From: Siphonodentalium dalli
Taxonomy: Eukaryota > Mollusca > Scaphopoda > Gadilida > Siphonodentaliidae
Assembly: GCA_032622095.1 (NCBI GenBank)
Contig: CP136069.1
Span: 9,936,036-10,000,035 of the forward strand
Direction: 5' to 3'
Length of the DNA stretch: 64,000 nucleotides
Made by a program: the position numbers and the translations under genes. Below, one piece after another: positions 1 through 12,642 of the stretch; the first letter of the stretch is position 1, and the number at the start of each line of letters is the position of its first letter. Under the pieces are notes generated by a model. That model was given only the letters and a program-made list of their open reading frames with translations, made no database searches and was not told where the DNA came from.

Positions 1-297
1 AAATAGTAATTTGCGAGCGTTAATTCGGATTATGCATCTTTAAATATGTGTACCTTATTGAAATAATTGTGTTGAACTTATTATCTCAACATTTCCCTCC
101 AAAAAAAATGAATCATTCGGAACTTGTATTATTTGTCGTCTGCTTATTTTCCCCACCAGATGAATAATATACCATTCCGATGTATCCTTTTATAAATGAG
201 TGGTACAATCCATTTAGTATAGAAATGGTTAAATGTGCAACCAGGTAGAACAATACTCATTTTTTCAATCATAAATTAGTTAGAAGTGATGACATAT
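1..297. other. Non-genic left edge
   Basis: No gene is seen. The first ~25 bases (starting AAATAGTAATTTGCG) are an inverted copy of bases near 1977-2001 inside a foldback element, so the window probably begins inside another copy of that family. Confidence 0.5.
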
Positions 298-575
298 GGC
301 CATGATAGATCATGTGATGTCATGCTTGAGTGATAGATCATGCCATGTATCTCTACTCTGGCCATGCCCGTAGATATCATATTCCACCAGTACAAAACCT
401 GGGAACGTTTTGGTGTTCTGGCGGGGAACTTTACAACATTGATAGCGTAATAGTGTATTTCACTTTATATACATGTATGTGAAGGTCCCAGCTCGAGATT
501 GCATGATTGATGTGACTTTTGTTGGCCGATTTCGCTCTGCATAGCTTACAATCATGAAATTTCCTTGGGCATATT
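298..575 (+). mobile_element. Dispersed repeat, family D (MITE-like), copy 1
   Basis: The stretch around 340-570 is similar in order and spacing to 59798-60020. Shared blocks are the AGATCATGCCATG / CTCTACTCTGG region, CCCGTAGA..TCATATT, ACCTGGGAAC and CCAGCTCGAGAT. A third, inverted partial copy lies at 60092-60212 and a short one at 58504-58536. No open frame is conserved, so a non-autonomous transposon is the simplest reading. Ends and target-site duplication are not defined. Confidence 0.6.
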
Positions 576-679
576 TTAATTAATGGCATTCAATGGCCAG
601 ATACCGACCTTCAAAAGGGAAAGTGTTAACACAATTTGGATTTTTTCATCATGGCAAAAATTCCAATGATTGTTTGTGA

Positions 680-722
680 TAAAGAGCGTCTATGCTTCCA
701 TCGTATATCATAAAGAGCGTTT
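680..722 (+). promoter_or_regulatory. Paired AAAGAGCG motif
   Basis: Two copies of ATAAAGAGCGT lie about 30 bp apart. The same paired arrangement recurs at 15362-15416 and 47300-47355, with related copies near 27145, 51757 and 53397. Function is unknown. It could be a conserved core of a repeat family or a promoter-like element, since one form reads TATAAAGAGCG. Confidence 0.3.
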
Positions 723-1419
723 TAACTTAAGATTGTTACGTAAAATGTATGGATGCTTTCCTGGACTTTCCCGATGCCTCTGCCATGCCAATAATGGTGT
801 TTGGCAGTGTTTTCCCTATTTTATATGCCTGGTAACTTGTTAAGCTGAAAATCCAATTTTCTCTAAAAAAATCCCTCTTCAAATGTCATTTTAACACATA
901 TCCAGAATCTGTCGGAAATCCCACTATATTGCAACGGAAAGGCCGTTACGTGTGTAACATATATGGACATGCCCTTGGCTCGAGTGTATTCACAATTTGA
1001 ACGTAGAGAGTATTGATTTTGACACCCCGCTCTCAGTCTATGTACGTCTAGTTGTTTAAGTTGATGATCACTAGTTGCCAAAAATATGTACGCCAAGTTG
1101 TGATGATGGGATTTGTGTGCAAAGACGAACCCATGAATTAGGTATCCATATTATAGATACTCGGCCTCCCGATGGTCATTATTAACCTTCAATCACAAGA
1201 GAAAGGTACTGTTCCGCTCCACATCCGTTTTCCGAATCTGGGATAGGGACCCAGCCCATCAAAACTGCTTCAAATGACAATTTTACTCAGTTTTCCTGAT
1301 CTATCTTTTCTTATCAATGTTCCGTATCATGATTATAAAAGCATTCCCACTGTTATATACCAACAGCACTGTAAAGTTTCAAAACAATTCTTCAATAAAT
1401 GTGGGCTGTACGGTATGCT

Positions 1420-1890
1420 GATGGATTGACATTTTAAATCCAATATGGCTTCAGGTGCCCATGTTTGTTTTAAACAAATTTTGCGGAACAATGAAGGCTC
1501 CCATCTAGAGGTCACGTCGAAGATCCATATGGAGTTCGGTGACGATTGGATGAGAAATGTGACCTGTAAGGTGTGCTAAAGGATTTGGTCATACAAAGAG
1601 TAAAATCCAAGATGGCCAAAATGGCAGCCATTTATTTTACAAAATTTGGGAAAAATCGAAGGCACCCATCGAGAGGTCACAACGAAGATCCATATACAGA
1701 TTGGTGATGATCGGATGAATGATAAGCTCTGCATTTTGTGTTAAAGGATTTAGTAATGCAAAGAGTAATATCCAAGATGGCTGCCAGTGGCCATATTTTT
1801 CATAAAAAATCATTCCAATTTGTCAGCTCCCATCTATAGATGATCCTCGACCCATATACCGAATAGCGTTGAAATCGGTCAATGTTTGTT
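1420..1890 (+). repeat. Tandem repeat, ~165-bp unit, about 2.7 copies
   Basis: Units share CCAAGATGGC, CTCCCATCTAGAGGTCAC and GAAGATCCATAT (near 1519 and 1684), with a degraded third copy near 1840. The open frame crossing it is not convincing. Confidence 0.75.
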
Positions 1891-1949
1891 TTAACACATT
1901 TGTTTTATTTTATTACAGTTTTTTAATAGTCTATTTTTATTTGAAGAGT

Positions 1950-2355
1950 TAAAAGTACTCAATCCGAAATGTCGCTCGCAAATCTGCGCAAATTACTATT
2001 TCCTTGGCATCGGCGGTAAAGATATTTGATTCGGGTCGCGGAACCGACCCATCAAAGCTCAGAGTGATCGGATATCGATGTTTGAATTCTATTATTAAAA
2101 TTTTAGGTGACCCACTAAATAGTCGACAAGAAGACTTATCTGAACAAATCGCGGATGAAGATGGATAACTCTAAAAACAAGTGACTTTTTGTGTCAGATA
2201 TTTGACAATAACATGTTTTGGGCAATTTTATACTATAGTTGACTGTGATTAACATTAGTTTTTGGCAATTACTCGATTTTTATAGCTGAAGCGGCATTTA
2301 AACAAAAAATGTTGTTGTTGGAATCTGATGACATGGATCGGATTGAGTACATTTA
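1950..2355. mobile_element. Foldback MITE, family C, copy 1
   Basis: It begins AAAAGTACTCAATCCGA and ends TCGGATTGAGTACATTTA, an inverted pair. The interior resembles 42544-43017, which has the same termini (AAAGGTACTCAACCCG). It is 406 bp and non-coding. Confidence 0.7.
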
Positions 2356-2962
2356 CGTAAAGAGTTTACATTTATTTGAAGAATCTATTATTGTGTTATG
2401 CTTTCATTTACACCAGGTTGAATAAATGATTTTAATAGAACTATTTAAATACGAGCCTTTCTATGCCAATGTGCATTGATAGATCCTTGAGCATTTATAA
2501 ATTAGCAAGCTGACATTTTTATTACCCCTTGGTGTCATTCCTCATTATTAACTGCTGGTGAACTCAAACCCCCTAACAAGGGTTGAGTGCATACATATTA
2601 AATAAAAGAAGCATTCTTAAAACCTTCTGTCCCATTTATTTTGAAGAAAAATGACTCTAGGAACAAAAGGAAAAATGTGTAAACAGGGCTGCAGAATCAA
2701 CCACCGCCCCGCCTAGTGTTCGGAAAACAATTGCAGACCCCACCCCTGACCTATACACAATTTTCTCAGAGAATACAACATATATCCTCAACCCCCAAAT
2801 ACAGTTTTGTTACATGCGATGTCGAATAAAAGTAGCTAAATAGTATCGGAATACATTGTTTGATTCAGGCAGAGTCTATAAGTTCAATGACGTGACATTT
2901 CAAAGACATTGTTATGTTTAAGTGGGACGAAAGGAACATATCATTACTGTACGATTCCTGTA
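2356..2962. other. Non-genic sequence inside the 2.1-kb insert
   Basis: AT-rich sequence with a C-rich patch near 2700-2750. No convincing gene or repeat was found. Confidence 0.4.
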
Positions 2963-3066
2963 TAACATCGCAACTAGTATTGTCGTCGTACACAACTAGG
3001 CGTACATAGACTGACGAGCGGGGTGTCCAAATAAATACTCTCTACTTTTAAATTGTGAATACACGG

Positions 3067-3480
3067 GACATGACAATCTGCGGGATGGGATGGGATATGG
3101 GACAAAACGACAATCTGCGGGACAGAATTTCAAATTGCGTGGGACGGCCGATATCTCGAGGAATACAGGGCGTAGGGGGCTCATTTTGGTGTCTAACGAA
3201 AGGCCCGCATTCGCCCTATCCACACATATTAACTCCGCTACACCAGAAGTTGCATTATTTGATCGACAACTGACCTAACATGGGGTGGAATTTGGGATAG
3301 CATGACAATCTGCGGGACGGGATTTTCAAATTGCGTGGGACGGCCGATATCTCGAGGAATACAGCGCGTAGAGGGCTCCTTTTGGTGTCCACATTCGCCC
3401 TATCCACATATTAACCCCGTCACTGACCGGACACCGGAAGGTACATTATTCGGTCGACAACTGACCTAACATAAAATGCC
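3067..3480 (+). repeat. Duplicated ~200-bp modules at the left palindrome end
   Basis: Two direct copies (about 3105-3290 and 3304-3472) share GACAATCTGCGGGAC, GATATCTCGAGGAATACAG and CGACAACTGACCTAACAT. The same pair occurs inverted at 10141-10570. Such subterminal duplications are typical of foldback transposon ends. Confidence 0.85.
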
Positions 3481-3989
3481 AGAAACACGAAAAACTGCGT
3501 TCGACATTAATGTTTAGAATTTAGATTTCTCGATGAATACACTAGAAAACAACAAGTTTGAGGTATCAAATAACGCAGTGGAATACTGTACATTCGTTTT
3601 TAGCTACAATATGGCTGTTTTATTGCGAATATTGTAATGGCGAACACGCAAACACGCTCCGATAAAACAGCTAAAAATAGACTCGATGTTTACAATTACA
3701 GGATCGATTTCAGCCGGTATATTCAATATAATGGGGCGTATAGTATATCAAAATGTAGAATTAGACACAGGGAATGTATTTTTTCCAAATGGGTCCAACA
3801 GGCGGTGAAATTGTTGCAGAAATTCGCTCCAAGATATTCGCACTTATTTTTATTTCAGTTGTGACTAAAAGCCCAGATACCGGAGCCCAGCGACTAAAAG
3901 CCAAGTTACAAAATAGATCAACTGGTTTGAACGAATGAATATGTCAATGGTAACACTATTCAAAAGAATATTCAAATCAAATAGTGTTT
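3481..3989. other. Unique part of the left palindrome arm
   Basis: Single-copy sequence mirrored at 9606-10140. An open frame at 3637-3864 is matched by an almost identical one on the opposite strand at 9750-9977. That conservation follows from the inverted duplication and is not evidence of coding. No known family is recognised. Confidence 0.6.
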
Positions 3990-6900
3990 ATAGACTTAAA
4001 AACTTATGTGTCCGCCATTCATATATGCGGTGAAGTTCTCATATTATCTCCCAGTAATACGCGGTGGAGGTTCTCATATGAACATATTATCTGCCGGTCA
4101 TACATGGTGGAGGTTCATATTATCCGCCGGTCATACGCGAGGGAAGTTTTCTTATTATCCTCCAGTCATACGCTGGGGAGGTTCTGATATGAACATATTA
4201 TCTGCCGGTCATATGCGGTGGAGGTTCATATTATCCACCGGTCATACGCGAGGGAGGTTCTCATATTGTCCTCCGGTCACACGATGGGGAGGTTCTCATA
4301 TGAACATATTAACTGCCGGTCATACGCGAGGGAGGTTCTCATATCATCCACCGGTTATACGTGAGGGAGGTTCTCATATTGTCATCCGGTCATACATACA
4401 TGTAGGGGAGGTTCTCATATGAACATATTATCTGCCGGTCATACGCGGTGGAGGTTCATATTATCCGCCGGTCATACGCGAGGGAGGTTCTCATATTATC
4501 CTCCGGTCATACGTGGGGGAGGTTCTGATATGAACATATTATTCGCTGGTTATACGTGGTGGAGGTTCATGTTATCCACCGGTCATATGCGAGGGAGGTT
4601 CTCATATTATCCTCCGGTCATACATGGGGGAGGTTCTGATATGAACATATTATTCGCCGGTCATACGCGGTGGAGGTTCATATTATCCACCGATCATACA
4701 TGGTGGAGGTTCTCATATGAACATATTATCCACCGGTCATACGCGGTGGAGGTTCATATTATCCGCCGGTCATACGCAAGGGAAGTTCTCATATTATCCT
4801 CCGATCATATGTGGGGGAGGTTCTGATATGAACATATTATCCGCCGGTCATACGCGGTGGAGGTTTATATTATCCGCCGGTCATGTGCGAGGGAGGTTCT
4901 CATATTATCCACCGGTCATACGCGAGGGAGGTTCTCATATTATCCTCCGGTCATACGTTGGGGAGGTTCTCATATGAACATATTATCCGCCGGTCATACG
5001 CGGTGGAGGTTCATATTATCCGCCGGTCATACGCGAGGGAAGTTTTCTTATTATCCTCCAGTCATACGCGGGGGAGGTTCTGATATGAACATATTATTCG
5101 CCGGTCATACGCAGTGGAGGTTCATACTATCCACCGGTCATACATGGTGGAAGTTCACATATGAACATATAATCCGCAGGTAATACGCGGTGGAGGTTCA
5201 TATTATCTGCCGGTCATACACGGTGGAGGTTATCATATGAACATATTATTCGCCGGTCATACGCAGTGGAGGTTCATATTATCCACCGGTCATACACGGT
5301 GGAAGTTCTCATATGAACATATTATCCGCCAGTCATACGCGGTGGAGGTTCATATTATCTGCCGGTCATACACGGTGGAGGTTCTCATATGAACATATTA
5401 TCCACCGGTCATACGCAGTGGAGGTTCATATTATCCACCGGTCATACACGGTGGAAGTTCTCATATGCACATATTATCCGCCAGTCATACGCGGTGGAGG
5501 TTCATATTATCTGCCGGTCATACACGGTGGAGGTTCTCATATGAACATATTATCCGCCGGTCATACGCGGTGGAGGTTCATATTATCCGCCGGTCATGCG
5601 CGAGGGAGGTTCTCATATTATCCACCGGTCATACGCGAGGGAGGTTCTCATATTATCCTCCGGTCATACGTTGGGGAGGTTCTCATATGAACATATTATC
5701 CGCCGGTCATACGCGGTGGAGGTTCATATTATCCGCCGGTCATACGCGAGGGAAGTTTTCTAATTATCCTCCAGTCATACGCGGGGGAGGTTCTGATATG
5801 AACATATTATCTGGCGGTCATATGCGGTGGAGGTTCATATTATCCACCGGTCATACGCGAGGGAGGTTCTCATATTATCCTCCGGTCATACGATGGGGGG
5901 GGGGTTCTCATATGAACATATTAACTGTCGGTCATACGCGAGGGAGGTTCTCATATTATCCACCGGTTATACGTGAGGGAGGTTCTCATATTATCATCCG
6001 GTCATACATAGGGGAGGTTCTCATATGAACATATTATCTGCCGGTCATACGCAGTGGAGATTCATATTATCCGCCGGTCATACGCGAGGGAGGTTCTCAT
6101 ATTATCCTCCGGTCATACGTGGGGGAGGTTCTGATATGAACATATTATTCGCTGGTCATACGCGGTGGAGGTTCATGTTATCCACCGGTCATATGCGAGG
6201 GAGGTTCTCATATTATCCTCCGGTCATACATGGGGGAGGTTCTCATATGAACATATTATCCGCCAGTCATACGCGGTGGAGGTTCATATTATCTGCCGGT
6301 CATACACGGTGGAGGTTCTCATATGAACATATTATCCACCGGTCATACGCAGTGGAGGTTCATATTATCCACCGGTCATACGCAGTGGAGGTTCATATTA
6401 TCCACCGGTCATACGCGAGGGAGGTTCTCATATTATCCTCCGGTCATACGCGAGGGAGGTTCTCATATTATCCTCCGGTCATACGTGGGGGAGGTTCTGA
6501 TATGAACATATTATTCGCTGGTCATACGCGATGGAGGTTCATGTTATCCACCGGTCATATGCGAGGGAGGTTCTCATATTATCCTCCGGTCATACATGGG
6601 GGAGGTTCTCATATGAACATATTATCCGCCAGTCATACGCGGTGGAGGTTCATATTATCTGCCGGTCATACACGGTGGAGGTTCTCATATGAACATATTA
6701 TCCACCGGTCATACGCAGTGGAGGTTCATATTATCCACCGATCATACGCAGTGGAGGTTCATATTATCCACCGGTCATACACGGTGGAAGTTCTCATATG
6801 AACATATTATCCGCCAGTCATACGCGGTGGAGGTTCATATTATCTGCCGGTCATATGCGAGGGAAGTTCTCATATTATCCTCTGATCATATGTGGGGGAG

Positions 6901-7430
6901 GTTCTGATATGAACATATTATCCGCCGGTCATACACGGTGGGGGTTCATATTATCCGCCGGTCATACGCGAGGGAGGTTCTCATATTTTCCACCGGTCAT
7001 ACGCGAGGGAGGTTCTTATATTATCCTCCGGTCATACGGTGGGGAGGTTCTCATATGAACATATTATCCGCCGGTCATACGCGGTGGAGGTTCATATTAT
7101 CCGCCGGTCATACGCGAGGGAGGTTCTCATATTATCCTCCGGTCATACGTTGGGGAGGTTCTCATATGAACATATTATCCGCCGGTCATACGCGGTGGAG
7201 GTTCATATTATCCGCCGATCATACGCGAGGGAGGTTCTCATATTATCCTTCGGTCATATGTGGGGGAGGTTCTGATATGAACATATTATCCGCCGGTCAT
7301 ACGCGGTGGAGGTTCATATTATCAACCGGTCATACGCGAGGGAAGTTCTCATTTTATCCTCCGATCATACGCGGGGGAGGTTCTGATATGAACATATTAT
7401 CTGCCGGTCATATCCTCCCTCGGGTGTGAC
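3990..7430 (+). repeat. Minisatellite array, left half of the palindrome
   Basis: About 3.4 kb of variant monomers of 31-43 bp built on CATATTATCCGCCGGTCATA then CGCGGTGGAGGTT, or a CGCGAGGGAGGTT variant, with AACATATT inserted in some. Variants follow one another in a higher-order pattern; blocks around 6020-6330 recur at 6390-6800. Each GGTGG-type monomer can fold through CCACC and GGTGG. Open frames of up to 258 codons cross it only because the units lack stops. Confidence 0.97.
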
Positions 7431-9605
7431 CGGTGGATAATATGAGAACCTCCCTCGCATATGACCGGCAGATAATATGTTCATATGAGAACCTCCACCG
7501 CATATGACCGGTGGATAATATGAACCTCCACCGCGTATGACCGGCAGATAATATGTTCATATCAGAACCTCCCACACCTATGACCGAAGGATAATATGAG
7601 AACTTCCCTCGCGGATAATATGAACCTCCACCGCGTATGACCGGCGGATAATATGTTCATATGAGAACCTCCACCACGTATGACCGGCGGATAATATGTT
7701 CATATGAGAACCTCCACTGCGTATGACCGGCGGATAATATGTTCATATGAGAACCTCCCCTACGTATGACCGGTGGATAATATGAACCTCCACCGTGTAT
7801 GACCGGCGGATAATATGTTCATATCAGAACCTCCCCCACATATGACCGAAGGATAATATGAGAACCTCCCTCACGTATGATCGGCGGATAATATGAACCT
7901 CCACCGCGTATGACCGGCGGATAATATGTTCATATGAGAACCTCCCCAACGTATGACCGGAGGATAATATGAGAACCTCCCTCATGTATGACCGGTGGAT
8001 AATATGAGAACCTCCCTCGTGCATGACCGGTGGATAATATGAACCTCCACCGCGTATGACCGGCGGATATTATGTTCATATGAGAACCTCCACCGTGTAT
8101 GACCGGCAGATAATATGAACCTCCACCGCGTATGACTGGCGGATAATATGTTCATATGAGAACTTCCACCGTGTATGACCGGTGGATAATATGAACCTCC
8201 ACTGCGTATGACCGGAGGATAATATGTTCATATGAGAACCTCCACCGTGTATGACCGGCAGATAATATGAACCTCCACCGCGTATGACTGGCGGATAATA
8301 TGTTCATATGAGAACTTCAACCGTGTATGACCGGTGGATAATATGAACCTCCACTGCGTATGACCGGCGAATAATATGTTCATATGAGAACCTCCACCGT
8401 GTATGACCGGCAGATAATATGAACCTCCACCGCGTATTACTGGCGGATTATATGTTCATATGAGAACTTCCACCATGTATGACCGGTGGATAGTATGAAC
8501 CTCTACTGCGTATGACCGGCGAATAATATGTTCATATCAGAACCTCCCCCGCGTATGACTGGAGGATAATAAGAAAACTTCCCTCGCGTATGACCGGCGG
8601 ATAATATGAACCTCCACCGCGTATGACCGGCGGATAATATGTTCATATGAGAACCTCCCCAACGTATGACCGGAGGATAATATGAGAACCTCCCTCGCGT
8701 ATGACCGGTGGATAATATGAGAACCTCCCTCGCGCATGACCGGCGGATAATATGAACCTCCACCGCGTATGACCGGCGGATAATATGTTCATATCAGAAC
8801 CTCCCCCACATATGATCGGAGGATAATATGAGAACTTCCCTTGCGTATGACCGGCGGATAATATGAACCTCCACCGCGTATGACCGGTGGATAATATGTT
8901 CATATGAGAACCTCCACCGTGTATGACCGGTGGATAATATGAACCTCCACCGCGTATGACCGGCGAATAATATGTTCATATCAGAACCTCCCCCATGTAT
9001 GACCGGAGGATAATATGAGAACCTCCCTCGCATATGACCGGTGGATAACATGAACCTCCACCACGTATGACCAGCGAATAATATGTTCATATCAGAACCT
9101 CCCCCACGTATGACCGGAGGATAATATGAGAACCTCCCTCGCGTATGACCGGCGGATAATATGAACCTCCACCGCGTATGACCGGCAGATAATATGTTCA
9201 TATGAGAACCTCCCCTATGTATGACCGGATGATAATATGAGAACCTCCCTCACGTATAACCGGTGGATAATATGAGAACCTCCCTCGCGTATGACCGGCA
9301 GTTAATATGTTCATATGAGAACCTCCCCATCGTATGACCGGAGGATAATATGAGAACCTCCCTCGCGTATGACCGGTGGATAATATGAACCTCCACCGCA
9401 TATGACCGGCAGATAATATGTTCATATCAGAACCTCCCCAGCGTATGACTGGAGGATAATAAGAAAACTTCCCTCGCGTATGACCGGCGGATAATATGAA
9501 CCTCCACCATGTATGACCGGCAGATAATATGTTCATATGAGAACCTCCACCGCGTATTACTGGGAGATAATATGAGAACTTCACCGCATATATGAATGGC
9601 GGACA
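7431..9605 (-). repeat. Minisatellite array, right half of the palindrome (inverted)
   Basis: The same monomers run in the opposite orientation for about 2.2 kb. The outermost ~1.2 kb matches the outermost left array block by block. The left array carries about 1.3 kb more, mostly in its middle, so the arms have expanded or contracted unequally since the inversion. Confidence 0.97.
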
Positions 9606-10140
9606 CATAAGTTTTTAAGTCTATAAACACTATTTGATTTGAATATTCTTTTGAATAGTCTTATCATTGACATATTCATTCGTTCAAACCAGTTGATCTA
9701 TTTTGTAACTTGGCTTTTAGTCGCTGGGCTCCGGTATCTGGGCTTTTAGTCACAACTGAAATACAAATAAGTGCGAATATCTTGGAGCGAATTTCTGCAA
9801 CAATTTCACCGCCTGTTGGACCCATTTGGAAAAAATACATTCCCTGTGTCTAATTCTACATTTTGATATACTATACGCCCCATTATATTGAATATACCGG
9901 CTGAAATCGATCCTGTAATTGTAAACATCGAGTCTATTTTTAGCTGTTTTATCGGAGCGTGTTTGCGTGTTCGCCATTACAATATTCGCAATAAAACAGC
10001 CATATTGTAGCTAAAAACGAATGTACAGTATTCCACTGCGTTATTTGATACCTAAAACTTGTTGTTTGCTAGTGTATTCATCGAGAAATCTAAATTCTAA
10101 ACATTAATGTCGAACGCAGTTTTTCGTGTTTCTGGCATTT
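9606..10140. other. Unique part of the right palindrome arm
   Basis: Reverse complement of 3481-3989 with scattered substitutions, for example two within the stretch near 9655-9665. Non-genic. Confidence 0.6.
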
Positions 10141-10570
10141 CATGTTAGGTCAGTTGTCGACCGAATAATGTACCTTCCGGTGTCCGGTCAGTGACGGGGT
10201 TAATATGTTTGGATAGGGAGAATGTGGACCTTTCGTGAGACACCAAAAGGAGCCCTCTACGCGCTGTATTCCTCGAGATATCGGCCGTCCCACGCAATTT
10301 GAAAATCCCGTCCCGCAGATTGTCATGCTATCCCAAATTCCACCCCATGTTAGGTCAGTTGTCGATCAAATAATGCAACTTCTGGTGTCCGGTCAGTGGC
10401 GGGGTTAATATGTGTGGATAGGGCGAATGTGGGCCTTTCGTTAGACACCAAAATGAGCCCCCTACGCCCTGTATTCCTCGAGATATCGGCCGTCCCACGT
10501 AATTTGAAATTCTGTCCCGCAGATTGTCGTTTTGTCCCATATCCCATCCCATCCCGCAGATTGTCATGTC
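10141..10570 (-). repeat. Duplicated ~200-bp modules at the right palindrome end
   Basis: Inverted counterpart of 3067-3480. Both module copies are retained. One module carries the phrase GTGTCCGGTCAGTG that is reduced in its left partner. Confidence 0.85.
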
Positions 10571-10690
10571 AAGGGCATGTCGATATATGTTGCACACATA
10601 ACGGCTTTTCCGTTGCAATATAGATGCTGGCTACATGTATGTGTTAAAATGACATTTGAAGAGGGAATTTTTGCGAGAAATGTTTTTTCT

Positions 10691-11075
10691 GAAGTGATCA
10701 AAGGCCGCTTTTATTTATTAAACAGAGTCTTTGGCTCAAATGGAGCCCGCTTACGATCGGCAAATGTGTATGTACAATTTATAATTACGTTTATAGATGT
10801 GTTGCGACCGTATGTCCGTCTGAAACCTTAATTTTGTGGTGTTGTTGTGATATTTCTGTCACATTTACGTTCTAAAAATAGCATCTTTCGTCTTTTCGAA
10901 AACAACTTCCGATTTATTGTTTGTACGGTTTATACACTGTGATAGGGGATTCATGTGCAATATAGCATTGATATTTATTCAGCCGCGAATGACGTTGCGT
11001 TCCATGTAAACGGAGATGTGACATTAGGAATTTAGGGTACGATAAGATATTTTATTTCCAATACACATATATAGT
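10691..11075. other. Non-genic sequence right of the palindrome
   Basis: No gene or repeat is recognised. An open frame covering 10532-10831 lies partly in the palindrome end and shows no family resemblance. Confidence 0.4.
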
Positions 11076-11975
11076 ACACTAGAAGGTGACCCGACTTCGT
11101 CCGGTGTTTGACCTTGAATTGTCTATTTTGAAGGCCAAGGTCAGGTGGGGTCACGATTTGACCCGTCCAAAACACAGTGCCTGAACAAAAGTACCCGTCG
11201 AAATCCATCCGGTTTTACCCGATTTGACCTTGAATTGACCATTTTGAAGGTCAAGGTCAGGTGGGGTCCAACACCCCAAAAATGGTGGAAATCGGCCCAG
11301 CGGATACCGGGAAATCGACCCAGCGGATACCGAGATACCCTATGCATCAAATTTCGTCCGTAAAAATCCGCCAGTTTAACCCGATTTGATTTCCACTGAA
11401 GTATATAAACGCGCCTCATATACACACACGCTCATTAATTATCAAGTTTCAACGTAAAGATAAATTACCATCGGTGCCCGAGATATCGCCAAGACATCTG
11501 AAACATCTCAAATGCATCGGCCGGGTAAGAGTTAACGTGGTCTAACTGTATGACCTCTAACGACGTCATAGAAGTTACGCATCGTTTTTACCCTGATAGA
11601 AGATCGTACCACTTCTTCTTAATAATTGAGGCAGATAACTAAAACGGATACATACATATTATATATCGTTGGAAAGAGGAAACGCCACAGATTCTAACCG
11701 TGCAAATTATATGACTGGCATTTTATTATTCGCGCTATATCGAATCGATTTGTGAGCACCGAACTGAAATATATTAGCGCAAAACGGCGTAAAAACAGAT
11801 TTGACCTCGGCACGTGAAAAGTTGACCTCGCACGAACAAATTAATAGGCCTATGTTCATCGTGGCCCGAAAATACCCTCACGTACCAAGTTTCATCGAAA
11901 TTGGCGGAGTCGTTTTTGAGTCCATCGATTACACACAAACAAACACACAGATCTTTCAAAATATATAATAGATAA
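11076..11975 (+). mobile_element. Retroposon-like dispersed repeat
   Basis: Starts near CTAGAAGGTGACCCGACTTC and ends in a run of ACACAAACAAACACACAG followed by ATCTTTCAAAATATATAATA. Inside, TTTGACCTTGAATTG and AAGGTCAGGTGGGGTC occur twice (11106-11155 and 11224-11270). A phrase near 11888 (CAAGTTTCATCGAAATTGG) is of a kind often seen near the 3' end of invertebrate SINE/LINE-like families. That comparison is from memory. No reverse transcriptase frame is present. Confidence 0.4.
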
Positions 11976-12642
11976 TAATGATGAAAATTATAGTTAATTC
12001 TGTCGTATATTGTGGGGGATGGCATAATCTGGCAAGACTGTCTTCCTGTCATCGCCAGTATGGTAAATATAGAAAGCAATAACTTATTGTAAGCCGTGCA
12101 CAGTGAGCCGTGCACATATTGTGTATACACATGTATGTAATTTATTAGTTTAGGGCTTAGTTCAAGAGTGTGTGGAAATGGATACTACACGAGGACTGAT
12201 CAATACCGTGTATATGATTCCAATTCAGATGATCGGAGAGTATTTTTGGCGGATGAGGTTACAGGGACTACTGATTCGTATAGGTTGACATTGAACGCGT
12301 TATGTGTACACTTAACGGGATATGTTTTGGGGGCAGTCTGGGCATCCTCGATTTTTTGCATTTGATATTATTAGAATATGCGCTTATCATTTTCTCTGTT
12401 ATGTGTTTTTTGAATACGAACATACTTTGATTTTCAGTCATAGTGTTATCTAAATTGTTCCATGAGGTTGGGAATGCTGAAATGGTAGCTGTTCAGAAAA
12501 TGAGGTTCATTATACATGTAGTTCGGATATGTAGATTAACAGCGAGTTTGCCACACCCGTATATGACGGGAACTGGTACGGGAAAATCGGTGAACTTCGC
12601 CACAGTGACTCGCATATACTTTCATTGCACCACATATTATAA
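11976..12642. other. Non-genic sequence
   Basis: No convincing gene. Short open frames at 12168-12365 and 12443-12691 have no recognised domain, and the second runs into a palindrome. Confidence 0.35.

Larger units (their letters stand above)
975..3066. mobile_element. 2.1-kb insert with ~100-bp terminal inverted repeats
   Basis: Bases 975-1080 and 2963-3066 are inverted copies of one another (for example GTGTATTCACAATTT near 983 and its reverse complement near 3050). They bound a segment that interrupts the left arm of the giant palindrome: the right arm is continuous at the matching point (10570/10571). It looks like a non-autonomous DNA element carrying a tandem repeat and another small foldback. 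No target-site duplication can be read with confidence and no transposase is present. Confidence 0.65.
842..10690. repeat. Giant inverted repeat (foldback), ~9.8 kb
   Basis: From 3067 rightward the sequence is mirrored as reverse complement from 10570 leftward: both begin GACATGACAATCTGCGGG on their own strand. Mirrored blocks include the duplicated ~200-bp modules, a unique 500-bp arm (3481-3989 with 9606-10140) and two opposed minisatellite arrays meeting near 7425. The mirror continues outside the core: 862-974 is the reverse complement of 10571-10670, with the 975-3066 insert interrupting the left arm. The unique arms differ by only a few substitutions per few hundred bases. This resembles foldback transposons; an amplified inverted duplication is the alternative. 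No transposase is seen. Confidence 0.9.

Noticed and set aside
6025-6801. 258-codon open frame, and similar frames at 4006-5690 and on the minus strand at 8503-9608
   Set aside because: They lie wholly in the minisatellite, repeat the same 11-14 residues and exist in mirror image in the other arm; stop-free repeat units explain them.
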